Of a stretch of DNA of 64,000 bases, positions 38,198-47,573 are shown piece after piece. Both the position numbers and the translations under genes were made by a program. Within the stretch, counting starts at the first letter, position 1. The number at the start of each line of letters is the position of its first letter. Under the pieces are notes generated by a model, which was given only the letters and a program-made list of their open reading frames with translations, was not told the origin of the DNA and did no database searches. This DNA comes from JAGVSR01 sp963750715. Lineage in GTDB: Bacteria > Pseudomonadota > Alphaproteobacteria > Rhizobiales > Hyphomicrobiaceae. The stretch lies in assembly GCA_963750715.1 (NCBI GenBank), contig CAVVRP010000013.1, positions 121,124 to 185,123 of the forward strand, in the 5' to 3' direction.

Positions 38198-38884
38198 GTG
38201 GGAATGGCAACAGCGGCACGATCGGCAGTTGCAGCGGGGATGGTGCTCGTCGGAACCGTTGCCACCGAGGCTTCCGATCCTAAAGTTCCGCCAGGCAATG
38301 TCCCTGCTGGCGAGCCTGTCGCCGTCCTTACTCTCGGCATCGACTACACGCGGCCGGAGATCGCCGCGCGTCTTGCACGCGACGGCGAGGCAGAACTGAT
38401 CGGGTGGGATTTCGTCGACAATGACCGCATGCCCTATGTCGCAAGCCCGGCCGCGGCGCCGCCGCCGATGCTTGGCAACGACGCTGCGGTGATCGCGAAT
38501 TTAGCTTCGCCCGCCGCATCCGGCGTAACCCAACCGGGCTACACGATCGTGCCGATCCGGATCGACGCGGCCGATCCGGTGTCGTTCGCCAAGGCGCTGT
38601 CGTTTGCGGCGCGCACGCCGGCGCGGCGGGTTCTGGTTCCTTTCCGCAGTACGGATCGCGCGCAATGGGCGGCATTCGGCGAGGCCGCCCGGCACTTCAA
38701 GGATCTTGCCATCTACACGGTGCGCTGCACGGCCGGCGGAGCCGGCACAGCCCCCGTGTTTCCCGCCGATCTCGGCGTCCTGTCGGTCATTGTCGCCGAC
38801 GCAGACAGAGGAGACGCCGATGACAGGGGCACACAGGACGTCGGCGTCGTCGAGGCCATCAAGGCCGCATGCCAGCCGCGCTAG
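38198..38884 (+). CDS. Subtilisin-like protein lacking catalytic residues, exported
   Basis: A 228-residue protein with an N-terminal hydrophobic leader (ARSAVAAGMVLVGTVATEA). The order of elements mirrors subtilases: VAVLTLGIDYTRPEIAARL (usually VAVIDTGVDYTHPEL), IGWDFVDNDRMPYV, GNDAAVIANLASPA where GHGTHVAGI is expected, TIVPIRI (IMPVRV), SFAARTPARRVLVPFR, and PADLGVLSVIVADAD. The Asp, His and Ser of the triad are all absent in frame, and no single-base shift restores them. A pseudo-protease or a fold-only relative is the best description. Confidence in the fold is moderate. Confidence 0.6.
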   Translation: MGMATAARSAVAAGMVLVGTVATEASDPKVPPGNVPAGEPVAVLTLGIDYTRPEIAARLARDGEAELIGWDFVDNDRMPYVASPAAAPPPMLGNDAAVIANLASPAASGVTQPGYTIVPIRIDAADPVSFAKALSFAARTPARRVLVPFRSTDRAQWAAFGEAARHFKDLAIYTVRCTAGGAGTAPVFPADLGVLSVIVADADRGDADDRGTQDVGVVEAIKAACQPR

Positions 38885-38894
38885 GCAACGCCAC

Positions 38895-40566
38895 CTATTG
38901 AAACAGGACGAGGGCCTTCTCGATCGTCTTCAATACACCCCACGCTAGCGGCACGCCGACAAACAGCCAGAACAAGGCAGCCTTCCCGTCGAGCCCACCC
39001 TTGCCGATGCCGAACGAACCACTATCCACGGTGGCATTCGCAGACTTGAGCTTCGTCTGCTCGGCGGCGACATCCACATCGCTCATGTGCCACTTCGGAT
39101 TGACCGGCCTGACGAGAAGATTGGCGATGAAGCCGACCGCCAGCATGCCGGCGAGGATATAGAAGATCGGCCCGTAAACCTGATCGGGCGGCACGCCTGA
39201 GGCCAGTCGCGTATCGTGTAGATAATTGACGACCACGGGGCCGAGAATGCCGGCCGTCGACCACGCCGTCAGCAGGCGGCCATGGATCGCTCCGACGAAC
39301 TGCGTTCCGAACATGTCGGCGAGATAAGCGGGTATGGTCGCGAAGCCGCCCCCGTACATCGATGCGATGACGCAGAAGCAGGTGACGAATAGCGCCAGGA
39401 TCTTGCCAGTCGGCGCTGAACGCGGCCAGGATATAGAGCGCCGCACCGAGCACGAAGAATATGAAGTACGTGACTTTGCGCCCGAGCTTGTCGGACGATG
39501 ACGCCCAGGCGATGCGGCCAAAGATGTTGAACAGCGAGATGAGGCCGACGAAGCCCGCACCGACCGCCGCTGCGGCCGCCGCAAGCACCGCATCCTTCTT
39601 CATGTCGAGATAGCCGACGCCCATGGCGCCCGCGAGCGCGCCGCCGAAGGTTTCCTGCAGCATGGGGGAGGCAGCCCCGATGATGCCGATGCCGGCCGAC
39701 ACGTTCATGCACAGCACGAGCCACAGCAGCCAGAATTGAGGCGTCTTGTGAGCGTCTTTGAGATGGACGTGCTTGGAGCTGATCATCGCGTTGCCGTTGG
39801 CGGGCGGCGTCCACCCTTCCGGCTTCCAGCCGCCGGGGGGCAGGCGGTAGCCAAACGAACCGATGAACATGAAGACGAAATAGATGGCGGCGAGCGCGAC
39901 GAACGTCTCCCACACGCCCGGCGACGTATCCGTCTTGAACTGGCTCATCAGCACGGTCGCGAGTGGCGAGCCGATCATGGCCCCGCCGCCGAAGCCCATG
40001 ATCGCCATACCGGTCGCCATGCCGCGCCGGTCGGGGAACCATTTGATCAGCGTCGAAACGGGCGAGATATAGCCAAGGCCGAGGCCGATGCCACCGATGA
40101 TGCCCGAGCCGAGCCACAGCATCCATAACTGGTGGAAATAGACGCCCAGCGCGGCGATCAGGAGTCCGCCGCACCAGCACGCCGTCGAGACGAGGCCGGC
40201 CTTGCGAGGGCCCGCGCGTTCGAGCCAATAGCCCCAGATCGCCGCCGATACGCCGAGCAGCACGAAGAAGAACGTGTACATCCAACCGAGATCGAACTGG
40301 CTCCAGTTGCAGTCCGTCGCCGTCAACGCCCTGAGCGTCCCGGCCGCCTTCTCGCCGAACGTGGCAGCGCCGGCCGAGCATTCGGGCAGCGGCTTGCCGT
40401 CGGCGCCCACCAGCGCGCCCTGAAGCGGTTTCCAGAACACGGAGAAGCCATAGGCCATACCAATGCACAAATGAATGCAAAGGGCGGCGGGCGGCACGAG
40501 CCAGCGGTTGAAGCCGGGGCCAGCAACAATTCTCTCGCGGTCAAGCAGACCTGGACTATTGACCAT
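38895..40566 (-). CDS. MFS transporter, oxalate/formate antiporter-like (frameshift)
   Basis: A twelve-helix major facilitator. The N-terminal part has IGMAYGFSVFWKPLQGA, FFVLLGVSAAIWGYWLERAG, LGLGYISPVSTLIKWFPDRR (typical of the OFA subfamily) and GMATGMAIMGFGGGAMIGSP. The frame breaks at about 39415 after ILAAFSADWQ and resumes one base out with LFVTCFCVIASMYGGGFATI and GTQFVGAIHGRLLTAWSTAG. The GMA and RLLTAWS stretches are conserved in OFA transporters. Substrate probably a small carboxylate; it lies near the TRAP binding protein for a carboxylate-like ligand. Confidence 0.85.
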
Positions 40567-40751
40567 CGATTGAATTCGTTACCGTCATCCTTGGATTTCC
40601 CTGTTGGTGGGCCCGGCCCAGCTCTTTCGGGGCTCTGTGGCTGCCATATTTGTGTTTCCATGGCGGTAGCTCTAGCCCGGTCTTCCGTCATGAACAAGCA
40701 TTCGCACCGGCTGGGCCTTGATCTCTGTGGGCGGGTCGCTAGGTTGCGGAT

Positions 40752-41832
40752 ATGATCAACGACCTGCCATCGGTTTTGCCGCTTGCCTCGGCCGAGAAAG
40801 GCCCGGGAAACAGTATCGTCGCGGGAGGGGCGGCGCCGGAGCTTGTCGACCCGTTCGGGCGGCAAGTCACGTACCTGCGCGTCTCTGTAACGGACCGTTG
40901 CGATTTTCGCTGCGTTTACTGCATGTCCGAGCACATGACCTTCCTGCCCAAACAGGATCTGCTCACGCTCGAGGAAATGCACCGGCTGTGCTGCGCGTTC
41001 GTCGCGGAGGGGGTCCGCAAACTGCGGATCACCGGTGGCGAACCACTGGTTCGCAAGAACATCATGTGGCTGTTCAAGGCCCTGTCGCGCCATCTCGACA
41101 CTGGCCGACTGGACGAACTCACGCTAACGACCAACGGCAGCCAGCTCGCCCGCTTCGCCGCCGACCTCAAGGCCTGCGGCGTGGAACGCATCAACGTGTC
41201 GCTCGACACCCTCGACCCTGACAAGTTCAAGTCCATCACCCGCTGGGGCGATCTCGCCATCGTGCTGAAGGGCATCGAAGCGGCCGAAGCCGCGGGGCTC
41301 AAGATCAAGATCAACGCCGTGGCGCTGAAGGGCGTCAACGAGGACGAGATCGAGACGCTGGTTCGGTTTGCGCACGATCGCGGCGCCGACATGACGTTCA
41401 TCGAAACCATGCCGCTCGGCGAAATCGGCGCGAACCGCATCGATCAGTACCTGCCGCTGTCGATCGTGCGTGCACGTCTCATGGACCGCTGGACGTTTGT
41501 CGACAGTCCTTATCGCACGGGCGGCCCGGCGCGTTACGTGACGGTCAAAGAAACCGGCGGCCGCATCGGCTTCATCACGCCGATGACGCACAACTTCTGC
41601 GAAAGCTGCAATCGCGTGCGCCTAACCTGCACCGGCACACTCTACATGTGCCTCGGTCAGGACGATGCCGCCGACCTGCGCGCACCGCTGCGATCATCGA
41701 CCGACGACGCCGCTGTTGACGGCGGCCATTCGCGAGGCCATTTCACGCAAGCCTAAAGGTCACGATTTCATCATCGACCGGCGCTCGAAAAGGCCGGCTG
41801 TCGCGCGACATATGAACGTCACCGGCGGCTAG
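40752..41832 (+). CDS. moaA: GTP 3',8-cyclase MoaA (C-terminal frameshift)
   Basis: Radical-SAM enzyme of molybdenum cofactor synthesis, converting GTP to 3',8-cyclo-GTP. The SAM cluster motif is CDFRCVYCMSE, the SAM pocket RITGGEPLVRKN, and the C-terminal cluster CESCNRVRLTCTG. The listed frame stops at 41756 with an odd tail. A one-base deletion near 41712 hides the normal end, LLTAAIREAISRKPKGHDF and RHMNVTGG, which finishes at 41832 with the essential GG terminus. The preserved downstream frame argues for a recent or technical indel. Confidence 0.93.
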
Positions 41833-41850
41833 CGCTGGCTCGACGGAGCA

Positions 41851-42192
41851 CTATCGCTTGCAAGGCCGCGCGTCGACGTTCGCGCTCCAGCCCGTCACTT
41901 CCTTCGTGTAGGTCGTCTTCGAACTGGCGGCAGCCGAGAAGCTGGCCCACGCGCGGCCGTACTCGAGGTCCGTGAAATCCATCCAAGAGCGGATTGCAGC
42001 TGCACGCGCCGCCTGCTTCGTCGCGCCGGTACCGCTGCCACTATGGGCATGATTGCTCATGCACAGCTTGCCGTTCTCGCGACCGAGATCGTGAGATGCC
42101 GCAAGACCCGATTCCTCGGCGCCCGCACCCGCGCTCATCACGAGTAGCGCCACTCCGAAAGCCGCGGCCCGCGTTATTGCTCTGCTGGACAT
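41851..42192 (-). CDS. Small exported protein, unknown function
   Basis: About 113 residues with a clear signal peptide (ITRAAAFGVALLVMSAGAGA). The mature part has two cysteines (KLCMSNHAHSG, ARPCKR) and the stretch ARAAAIRSWMDFTDLEYG, which recurs in small alphaproteobacterial exported proteins of unknown role. The start at 42192 follows agaggggat. It converges on moaA and lies just upstream of engB on the complementary strand. Confidence 0.7.
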   Translation of the reverse strand: MSSRAITRAAAFGVALLVMSAGAGAEESGLAASHDLGRENGKLCMSNHAHSGSGTGATKQAARAAAIRSWMDFTDLEYGRAWASFSAAASSKTTYTKEVTGWSANVDARPCKR

Positions 42193-42274
42193 GTGTGATC
42201 CCCTCTGCGGATAACCTGAATCAGTCGCGCCGAGGTTATCTCCGAAGCCCGGTCGCATCAATCGACAGGCAAGA

Positions 42275-42940
42275 TCAGCCCTGGCCCGAGTAATCCCGGA
42301 CGACGGCGGCGATCTGAGCGCGCAAGTCTTCGATACCGGTGGACTTTTCGGATGATGTGGCGAGCACCACAGGAAAGGCTGCGGGATGTCCGGCGACTTT
42401 TTTCTGCGTCGCGACCATCACGTCGGCGCGTGCCTTGTCGTCAATCTTGTCGATCTTCGTCAGGACGATCTGGTAGGCGACGGCAGCTTCATCCAAGAGT
42501 GCCATGATGCCGGCGTCGACAGCCTTGATGCCGTGGCGGGCGTCGATCAGCAGGATGACGCGGGCGAGCGTCACGCGGCCGCGCAGATAATCCTTGATGA
42601 GGCGCGTCCACGCCTCGACCTTGTCCTTCGGCGCCTCGGCGAAACCATAGCCTGGCATATCGACGAGGTAGAACGACGACTCCTCGGGCGCGAAGTAGTT
42701 GAGTTCCTGTGTCCGACCCGGCGTGTTGGAGGTCCGCGCCAGCGTATTCTGCCGGGTAATGGCATTGATGAGGCTCGACTTGCCGACGTTGGAGCGGCCG
42801 GCAATCGCGATCTCCGGACGGTCGGCCGGCGGCAGGCCGTCCAGATCGACCACGCCCTTCACGAACAGCCATGGCTGTTCGAACAAGTCTGTGCCGCGAG
42901 CGAGTTCGTCCGGCGTAAAAAGCGCCTCGATCGTCGTCAT
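42275..42940 (-). CDS. engB: Ribosome biogenesis GTP-binding protein EngB/YsxC
   Basis: A 221-residue TRAFAC GTPase required for 50S subunit assembly. It has G1 GRSNVGKSSLIN, G2 around RTSNTPGRTQELNYF, G3 DMPGYGFAEAP, G4 LTKIDKID and G5 ATSSEKSTG. The N-terminal extension (LFEQPWLFVKGVVDLDGLPP) is typical of alphaproteobacteria. It is downstream of yidC on the same strand, the usual order. Confidence 0.96.
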   Translation of the reverse strand: MTTIEALFTPDELARGTDLFEQPWLFVKGVVDLDGLPPADRPEIAIAGRSNVGKSSLINAITRQNTLARTSNTPGRTQELNYFAPEESSFYLVDMPGYGFAEAPKDKVEAWTRLIKDYLRGRVTLARVILLIDARHGIKAVDAGIMALLDEAAVAYQIVLTKIDKIDDKARADVMVATQKKVAGHPAAFPVVLATSSEKSTGIEDLRAQIAAVVRDYSGQG

Positions 42941-42970
42941 GTCCGCGCGCCCGGCCGCATCATTCCGTCC

Positions 42971-44827
42971 TCATTCAGACTTGCCCGGTCCACTGTCGGC
43001 CTTGCTGAACATCTTTATGACGGGCGCGAACGTGCGCTTGATGTTGCCCAACAAGTGGACCTCCGCGCCTACCTTCTTGGAGATGTGCCACTGCTGAATG
43101 ATCGACAGCAGGTTGTTCCAGGCCCAGTAAATGACGAGGCCGGCCGGGAACGACGCCAGCAGGAAGGTGAAGATCAGCGGCATCCAGGCGAACACCTGCT
43201 GCTGAACGGGGTCGGGCTGCGGCGGGTTCAACTGCATCTGGACCCACATCGTGATGCCCATGATGATCGGCCAGACGCCGACATGCAGAAAGTCCGGCGC
43301 GGCGAACGGCAGCAGGCCGAACAGGTTGAACAACGACGTCGGATCGGGCGCCGAGAGATCCTTGATCCAGCCGAAGAACGGCGCGTGGCGCATGTCGATT
43401 GAGATGAACAGCACCTTGTACAGCGCGAAGAACACCGGGATTTGCACCAGGATCGGCAGGCAGCCCGCCAGTGGATTGATCTTCTCAGTCTGGTAGAGCT
43501 TCATCAGCTCCTGCTGCTGTCGCGCCTTATCGTCCTTGAAGCGTGCGCGCAGCTCTTCCATCTTCGGCTGCAGCTTCTTCATCTTCGCCATCGATGCGTA
43601 GGACTTGTTGGCCAGCGGGTAGAACAACGCCTTCACCATCACCGTCACGGCCAGGATGGCCAGCCCGAAGTTTCCGAGGATGCCGTACAGCCAGTGGATG
43701 AACGAGTTGAGCGGCTTGGTGATGAAGTAGAACCAGCCCCAATCGATCAACAGGTCGAACTTCTTGATCTCGTACTGCCGTTCGTACTGCGCGACGAGCT
43801 GAGCCTGTTTGGCGCCGGCGAACATGCGGCTTTCCGACGTCGCCGCGCCGCCCGCAGGAACGGACATGGCGACCTGCTCGTAGTCGGCGAGGAAAGCGTC
43901 GCGATGCGGATCGAACGGCGACTTCTCGCCCTGGAGCGACGCCTTGTAGGTCATCTTCTGGTCGGGGATCAGGGCGGTGGCCCAGTATTTATCCGACACT
44001 CCGATCCAGCCGCCGGTCTTGTTGTCGAACCACTTGTCGCCACCGTCTTTGAGAGCGTCGCCGAAGGTAAGCTCCTGTAGGCCAGCGTCGCCCGGCACAC
44101 CCAGCAATCCCTCGTGCTGGATGTACTGTGCGGCGGATTTGGGCGAGCCGAAGCGGAACAGCCGTCCGAAATGCCCTAGCTTTATCTCGTTGCGCGTCGT
44201 GTTCTCCACGTCGTCGACGATCGAGAACATATAGTTGTCATCGACCGTGATCTTGCGGCGGAACTTCAAGCCTTCACCGTTGTCCCACACGAGCACGGCG
44301 GGAGACGCAGGCGTCAATGGTCCAGTCGATTGCACGGTCCATGCAGTATCCCCGCCGGGCAGCTTGACGGCTTGTGCATCGGCCGACGTCCAGCCGTGGC
44401 GCGCGAAGTAAGCGCCCGGTCCTTCAGGCGGCGACAGCAGAACGATGTTTGGGCTCTGCTTGTCGACCGTCTCGTGATAGTTGGTCAGCACGAGGTCGTC
44501 GATCAGAGCGCCCTTCAAGGCAATCGACCCCTTGAGCGCGGGCGTCTCGATCGGCAAGCGGGGCGAGCGCGCCAGGGCTTCCTCGCGTGTCGCGGCCCAG
44601 GTCGCCGTCGTCGCGCCTGCAGCACCACTCTTCAACTCCGCCCCGCTCGTTGCGACCGCTCCCGGCGCCGTCGGCGTCGTTTCGGCCTGCTTCTCTCGTG
44701 CGATCTGTTCCTTCGCCTGGCGCACCTGTGGCGCGGCGAAGAAGAACTGCCATCCAAGCATCACGGCCATCGACAGGACGACGGCGATCAGCAGATTGAA
44801 CTGATTTTCGGGCTGCTTGCTTTGCAT
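42971..44827 (-). CDS. yidC: Membrane protein insertase YidC
   Basis: About 618 residues. An N-terminal helix (FNLLIAVVLSMAVMLGWQFF) is followed by the large periplasmic domain and the conserved five-helix insertase core: YPLANKSYASMAKMKKLQPK, INPLAGCLPILVQIPVFFAL, LHVGVWPIIMGITMWVQMQL and GLVIYWAWNNLLSIIQQWHI. The positively charged groove residue lies in the first core helix region. ATG at 44827 is chosen because the sequence then begins MQSKQPENQ, a normal N-terminus; the frame opens at 44869. Works with Sec to insert inner-membrane proteins. Confidence 0.96.
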   Translation of the reverse strand: MQSKQPENQFNLLIAVVLSMAVMLGWQFFFAAPQVRQAKEQIAREKQAETTPTAPGAVATSGAELKSGAAGATTATWAATREEALARSPRLPIETPALKGSIALKGALIDDLVLTNYHETVDKQSPNIVLLSPPEGPGAYFARHGWTSADAQAVKLPGGDTAWTVQSTGPLTPASPAVLVWDNGEGLKFRRKITVDDNYMFSIVDDVENTTRNEIKLGHFGRLFRFGSPKSAAQYIQHEGLLGVPGDAGLQELTFGDALKDGGDKWFDNKTGGWIGVSDKYWATALIPDQKMTYKASLQGEKSPFDPHRDAFLADYEQVAMSVPAGGAATSESRMFAGAKQAQLVAQYERQYEIKKFDLLIDWGWFYFITKPLNSFIHWLYGILGNFGLAILAVTVMVKALFYPLANKSYASMAKMKKLQPKMEELRARFKDDKARQQQELMKLYQTEKINPLAGCLPILVQIPVFFALYKVLFISIDMRHAPFFGWIKDLSAPDPTSLFNLFGLLPFAAPDFLHVGVWPIIMGITMWVQMQLNPPQPDPVQQQVFAWMPLIFTFLLASFPAGLVIYWAWNNLLSIIQQWHISKKVGAEVHLLGNIKRTFAPVIKMFSKADSGPGKSE

Positions 44828-44991
44828 TCGTAGCCTCGGATGGGCGGGACGCCGCGCGCCCCGATGCATGTCTTCGTCATCGGCTCTACTTCCACGATCC
44901 GGCGAACCTGGATAGTGGACACTGGGTCACCCCAACCCAAATCAACGACGTGATCGCCACGCAAGTTGCCATGACCCAAGCGCAGCCGCGT

Positions 44992-45369
44992 TCATCTCGA
45001 CGAGCTCGACCGGTCCTTCGAGCCCGTTGGGTGATGCACGCGTTGAAAGGCGCGTTCAAGGTCTTTCTCGATGTCGGCAAACTCTCGATCGATGGCCGAG
45101 CGGCGGGCGATGACGATATAGTCGACGCCGCTACGTGCGTACGTTTCCGCCAAGCGGCCAACGGCGGCTTTGAGCCGCCGCCGGATTTTGTTGCGGTCCA
45201 CGGCGCAGCCCAGCGCCCGGGTGACCGTAAAGCCGAAGCGGGGACCAGACGGTGCCTGCGTGCCCGGCTCGCGATCCTTGCATTCCAAAACAAAAGAGGG
45301 CGTCGGGCATCTCGCCCCGCCCCGAATTCGCAGAAAGTCTGACCGACGCTTGATCGTGGCGAGCTTCAC
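44992..45369 (-). CDS. rnpA: Ribonuclease P protein component
   Basis: A 125-residue protein subunit of RNase P. It reads ATIKRRSDFLRIRGGARCPT at the start, then GPRFGFTVTRALGCAVDRNK, the RNR-type basic helix IRRRLKAAVGRLAE (here RNKIRRRLK), and VDYIVIARR. It begins with GTG at 45369, which has gggag 7 bases upstream; the frame extends farther but overlaps rpmH. rpmH lies upstream and yidC downstream. yidD, often between rnpA and yidC, is not seen in the 160-base gap. Confidence 0.93.
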   Translation of the reverse strand: MKLATIKRRSDFLRIRGGARCPTPSFVLECKDREPGTQAPSGPRFGFTVTRALGCAVDRNKIRRRLKAAVGRLAETYARSGVDYIVIARRSAIDREFADIEKDLERAFQRVHHPTGSKDRSSSSR

Positions 45370-45409
45370 GGCCAACTCCCGAACGGGTTCGCCGTTACAG
45401 CTCAGAGCT

Positions 45410-45544
45410 TTACGCCGACAGGCGCTTGCGGCCCTTCGACCGGCGACGGGCAAGAACCTTGACACCACCGGCGGTCTGCATGCGCTTGCGGAAGCCATGA
45501 CGGCGCTTGCGCACGAGCTTCGATGGTTGATACGTCCGCTTCAC
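45410..45544 (-). CDS. rpmH: 50S ribosomal protein L34
   Basis: Forty-four residues, KRTYQPSKLVRKRRHGFRKR at the start and ARRRSKGRKRLSA at the end, the complete L34 pattern. It begins with GTG at 45544, preceded by ggagag. It is the first gene of the rpmH-rnpA-yidC-engB series transcribed on the minus strand. Confidence 0.97.
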   Translation of the reverse strand: MKRTYQPSKLVRKRRHGFRKRMQTAGGVKVLARRRSKGRKRLSA

Positions 45545-45824
45545 GACACTCTCCGTCTCGGATGGCCCAGCGTAACGCCCCGACTGTGAAGGCGCGCGGG
45601 CAACGTTTTGAATAGGTTACGAAATCAAGCTCATGAGTCCCATCGGGACATGCCAGAGGGACCCAGCCAAACCTGTCTCGTCCGGAAGACGCTGGCTTAT
45701 ACGGGGGGCTCGGCGGAGTGTCAATGAAGCGCGTGAGGCACCGGCAAGCTATCGGGTTGCCGAAACTCTGCAGCTGGGTAGGCGTACAGTCTCTGATCCT
45801 TTACATGATACGTGGGGAGCGAGC

Positions 45825-46694
45825 ATGGCCGCCAACGCACGACGCCTGGAACGGCACTCTGTCAAGGGTCCGTCGATTGCCTCACTCGTGGCCGTCATAC
45901 TGACATTCTGGGTTGGTGTTGCACCCGTACGGGCAGAGGCGCCGGCTGAGGTTTTCTCCGCATTCACCGCCGGCTCGAAGGCCGTCGTCGACCACGCGGT
46001 GTGGAGCCGTTTGCTGAGTTCCTTCGTCCGGCCGGGGGCGGACGGCATCAACCGCCTAGCCTACGCCCGTTTCAAAGCGGAAGGCCAGACAGAACTCAAG
46101 TCCTACATCCGCGCCCTGGAGGCCGTTTCTCCCGGGAAATTAGACCGCACCGAACAGTTCGCCTTCTGGGCAAACCTCTATAACGCCAAGACGATCGACA
46201 TCGTTCTCGACCATTACCCCGTCTCGTCGATCAAGGACATCAGCCTCGGCGGCGGCCTGCTTGCCGTCGTCACAGGCGGTCCCTGGAAAGCCAAAGTCGT
46301 GAAAGTGGCGGGCCGCGACCTGAGCCTCGACGACATCGAGCACGGCATCCTGCGCCCGATCTTCAAGGACCCGCGCGTGCATTACGCCGTCAACTGCGCG
46401 TCGATCGGCTGCCCCAACCTCGGAACGCAGGCCTTCACAGGCTCCGCGCTCGAGATCCAACTCGATGCGGCGGCACGATCCTACGTCAACTCTCCACGCG
46501 GGATCCGTGTCTCGAATTGGCAAGCAACCGCGTCATCGATCTACGACTGGTTCGCGGCGGACTTCGGCGGTTCGCAGGCGGGTGTGCTGGACCATACTCG
46601 CCGTTATGCCGAACCGGCATTGAAACGGAAGCTCGAAAGCATCACCCAAATCAGCGACTATGATTATGACTGGTCGTTGAACGACGCCAAGTAA
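45825..46694 (+). CDS. DUF547 domain exported protein
   Basis: About 289 residues. A signal peptide (ASLVAVILTFWVGVAPVRAE) precedes the DUF547 core: QFAFWANLYNAKTIDIVLDH, IKDISLGGG, LSLDDIEHGILRPIFKDPRV, HYAVNCASIGCPNLGTQAFT and RYVNSPRG-like sequence. NCAS-GCP with two cysteines is the hallmark. The start at 45825 follows ggggagcg; the frame opens earlier without a signal. Function unknown, some relatives are lipoproteins or cysteine-peptidase-like. It diverges from rpmH. Confidence 0.88.
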   Translation: MAANARRLERHSVKGPSIASLVAVILTFWVGVAPVRAEAPAEVFSAFTAGSKAVVDHAVWSRLLSSFVRPGADGINRLAYARFKAEGQTELKSYIRALEAVSPGKLDRTEQFAFWANLYNAKTIDIVLDHYPVSSIKDISLGGGLLAVVTGGPWKAKVVKVAGRDLSLDDIEHGILRPIFKDPRVHYAVNCASIGCPNLGTQAFTGSALEIQLDAAARSYVNSPRGIRVSNWQATASSIYDWFAADFGGSQAGVLDHTRRYAEPALKRKLESITQISDYDYDWSLNDAK

Positions 46695-46763
46695 AGCTTC
46701 GCTCTCTGACAACATGGACCTCGCATCAGCGGCGTTCACCCGAACCAGCAAGGCTATTTCGCA

Positions 46764-47573
46764 ATGACGTTCCTCAAGCCCGATGAGCCTGCCAACGGCT
46801 CGACAATGGCGGCAGGCCTGAAGCGCTGGCTGCCGCTTCTGGCCCTCGCCGCAGTCACGGCGTTCGTGTTCGCCATGGGCTGGCACAAGTTGCTGTCGTT
46901 CAAGACGATCGGTGTCAATTACGAGGCGATACGCGCTTTCATCGTTGAAAATCTCATTCAGGCCGTGGCGATCTACGTTCTCGTCTATTCCGCGGTCATC
47001 GCCCTGTCGCTCCCGGGCGGACTCATCATGACGTTATCCGGGGGCTTGCTGTTTGGCTGGCAGATTGGTGCTCCCGCAACGGTCGTCGCCGCCACCGTGG
47101 GCGCAACGATCATATTCCTGATCGCACGCAGTTCACTGGGCGAGGCATTGGCCGGCAAGGCCGGGCCGTGGCTGGAAAAACTGAGCGCTGGATTTCGCGA
47201 GAATGCGCTCAGCTACATGCTGTTTCTGCGGTTGGTGCCTGCATTCCCGTTCTTCGTCGTCAATCTGGTGCCGGCGCTGCTTGGCGTGCCGTTGCGAACC
47301 TACGTGGTCGGAACGCTGTTGGGCATCATTCCGGCGACGACGGCTTTCTCCTTCCTTGGATCGGGCCTGGGCAGCGTGGTCGAGGCACAGAACGCATTGT
47401 ACAAGGCGTGTCTGGAAAAGAATGCGGGATCGGCGCAAGCCTGCCCCTACACTATCGATACGAAGGCCCTGGTCACGCCCGAGCTATTGACCGCGTTCGC
47501 GCTTCTCGCTGTCGTTGCCCTCATCCCTGTAGCCTACAAGGTCTGGAACAAGCGTCATGCAACAGCAAGCTAA
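46764..47573 (+). CDS. TVP38/TMEM64 (DedA-like) membrane protein
   Basis: A 269-residue SNARE-associated-family protein with about six hydrophobic segments. It shows ALSLPGGLIMTLSGGLLFGW, GATIIFLIARSSLGEALAGK, FLRLVPAFPFFVVNLVPALL and TYVVGTLLGIIPATTAF, the conserved pattern of the family (F/Y-R-hP-hhPF). The related DedA group is linked to lipid-carrier recycling or scrambling. It overlaps the next gene by 17 bases, indicating one transcript with the flavin oxidoreductase, a common pairing in bacteria. Confidence 0.9.
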   Translation: MTFLKPDEPANGSTMAAGLKRWLPLLALAAVTAFVFAMGWHKLLSFKTIGVNYEAIRAFIVENLIQAVAIYVLVYSAVIALSLPGGLIMTLSGGLLFGWQIGAPATVVAATVGATIIFLIARSSLGEALAGKAGPWLEKLSAGFRENALSYMLFLRLVPAFPFFVVNLVPALLGVPLRTYVVGTLLGIIPATTAFSFLGSGLGSVVEAQNALYKACLEKNAGSAQACPYTIDTKALVTPELLTAFALLAVVALIPVAYKVWNKRHATAS

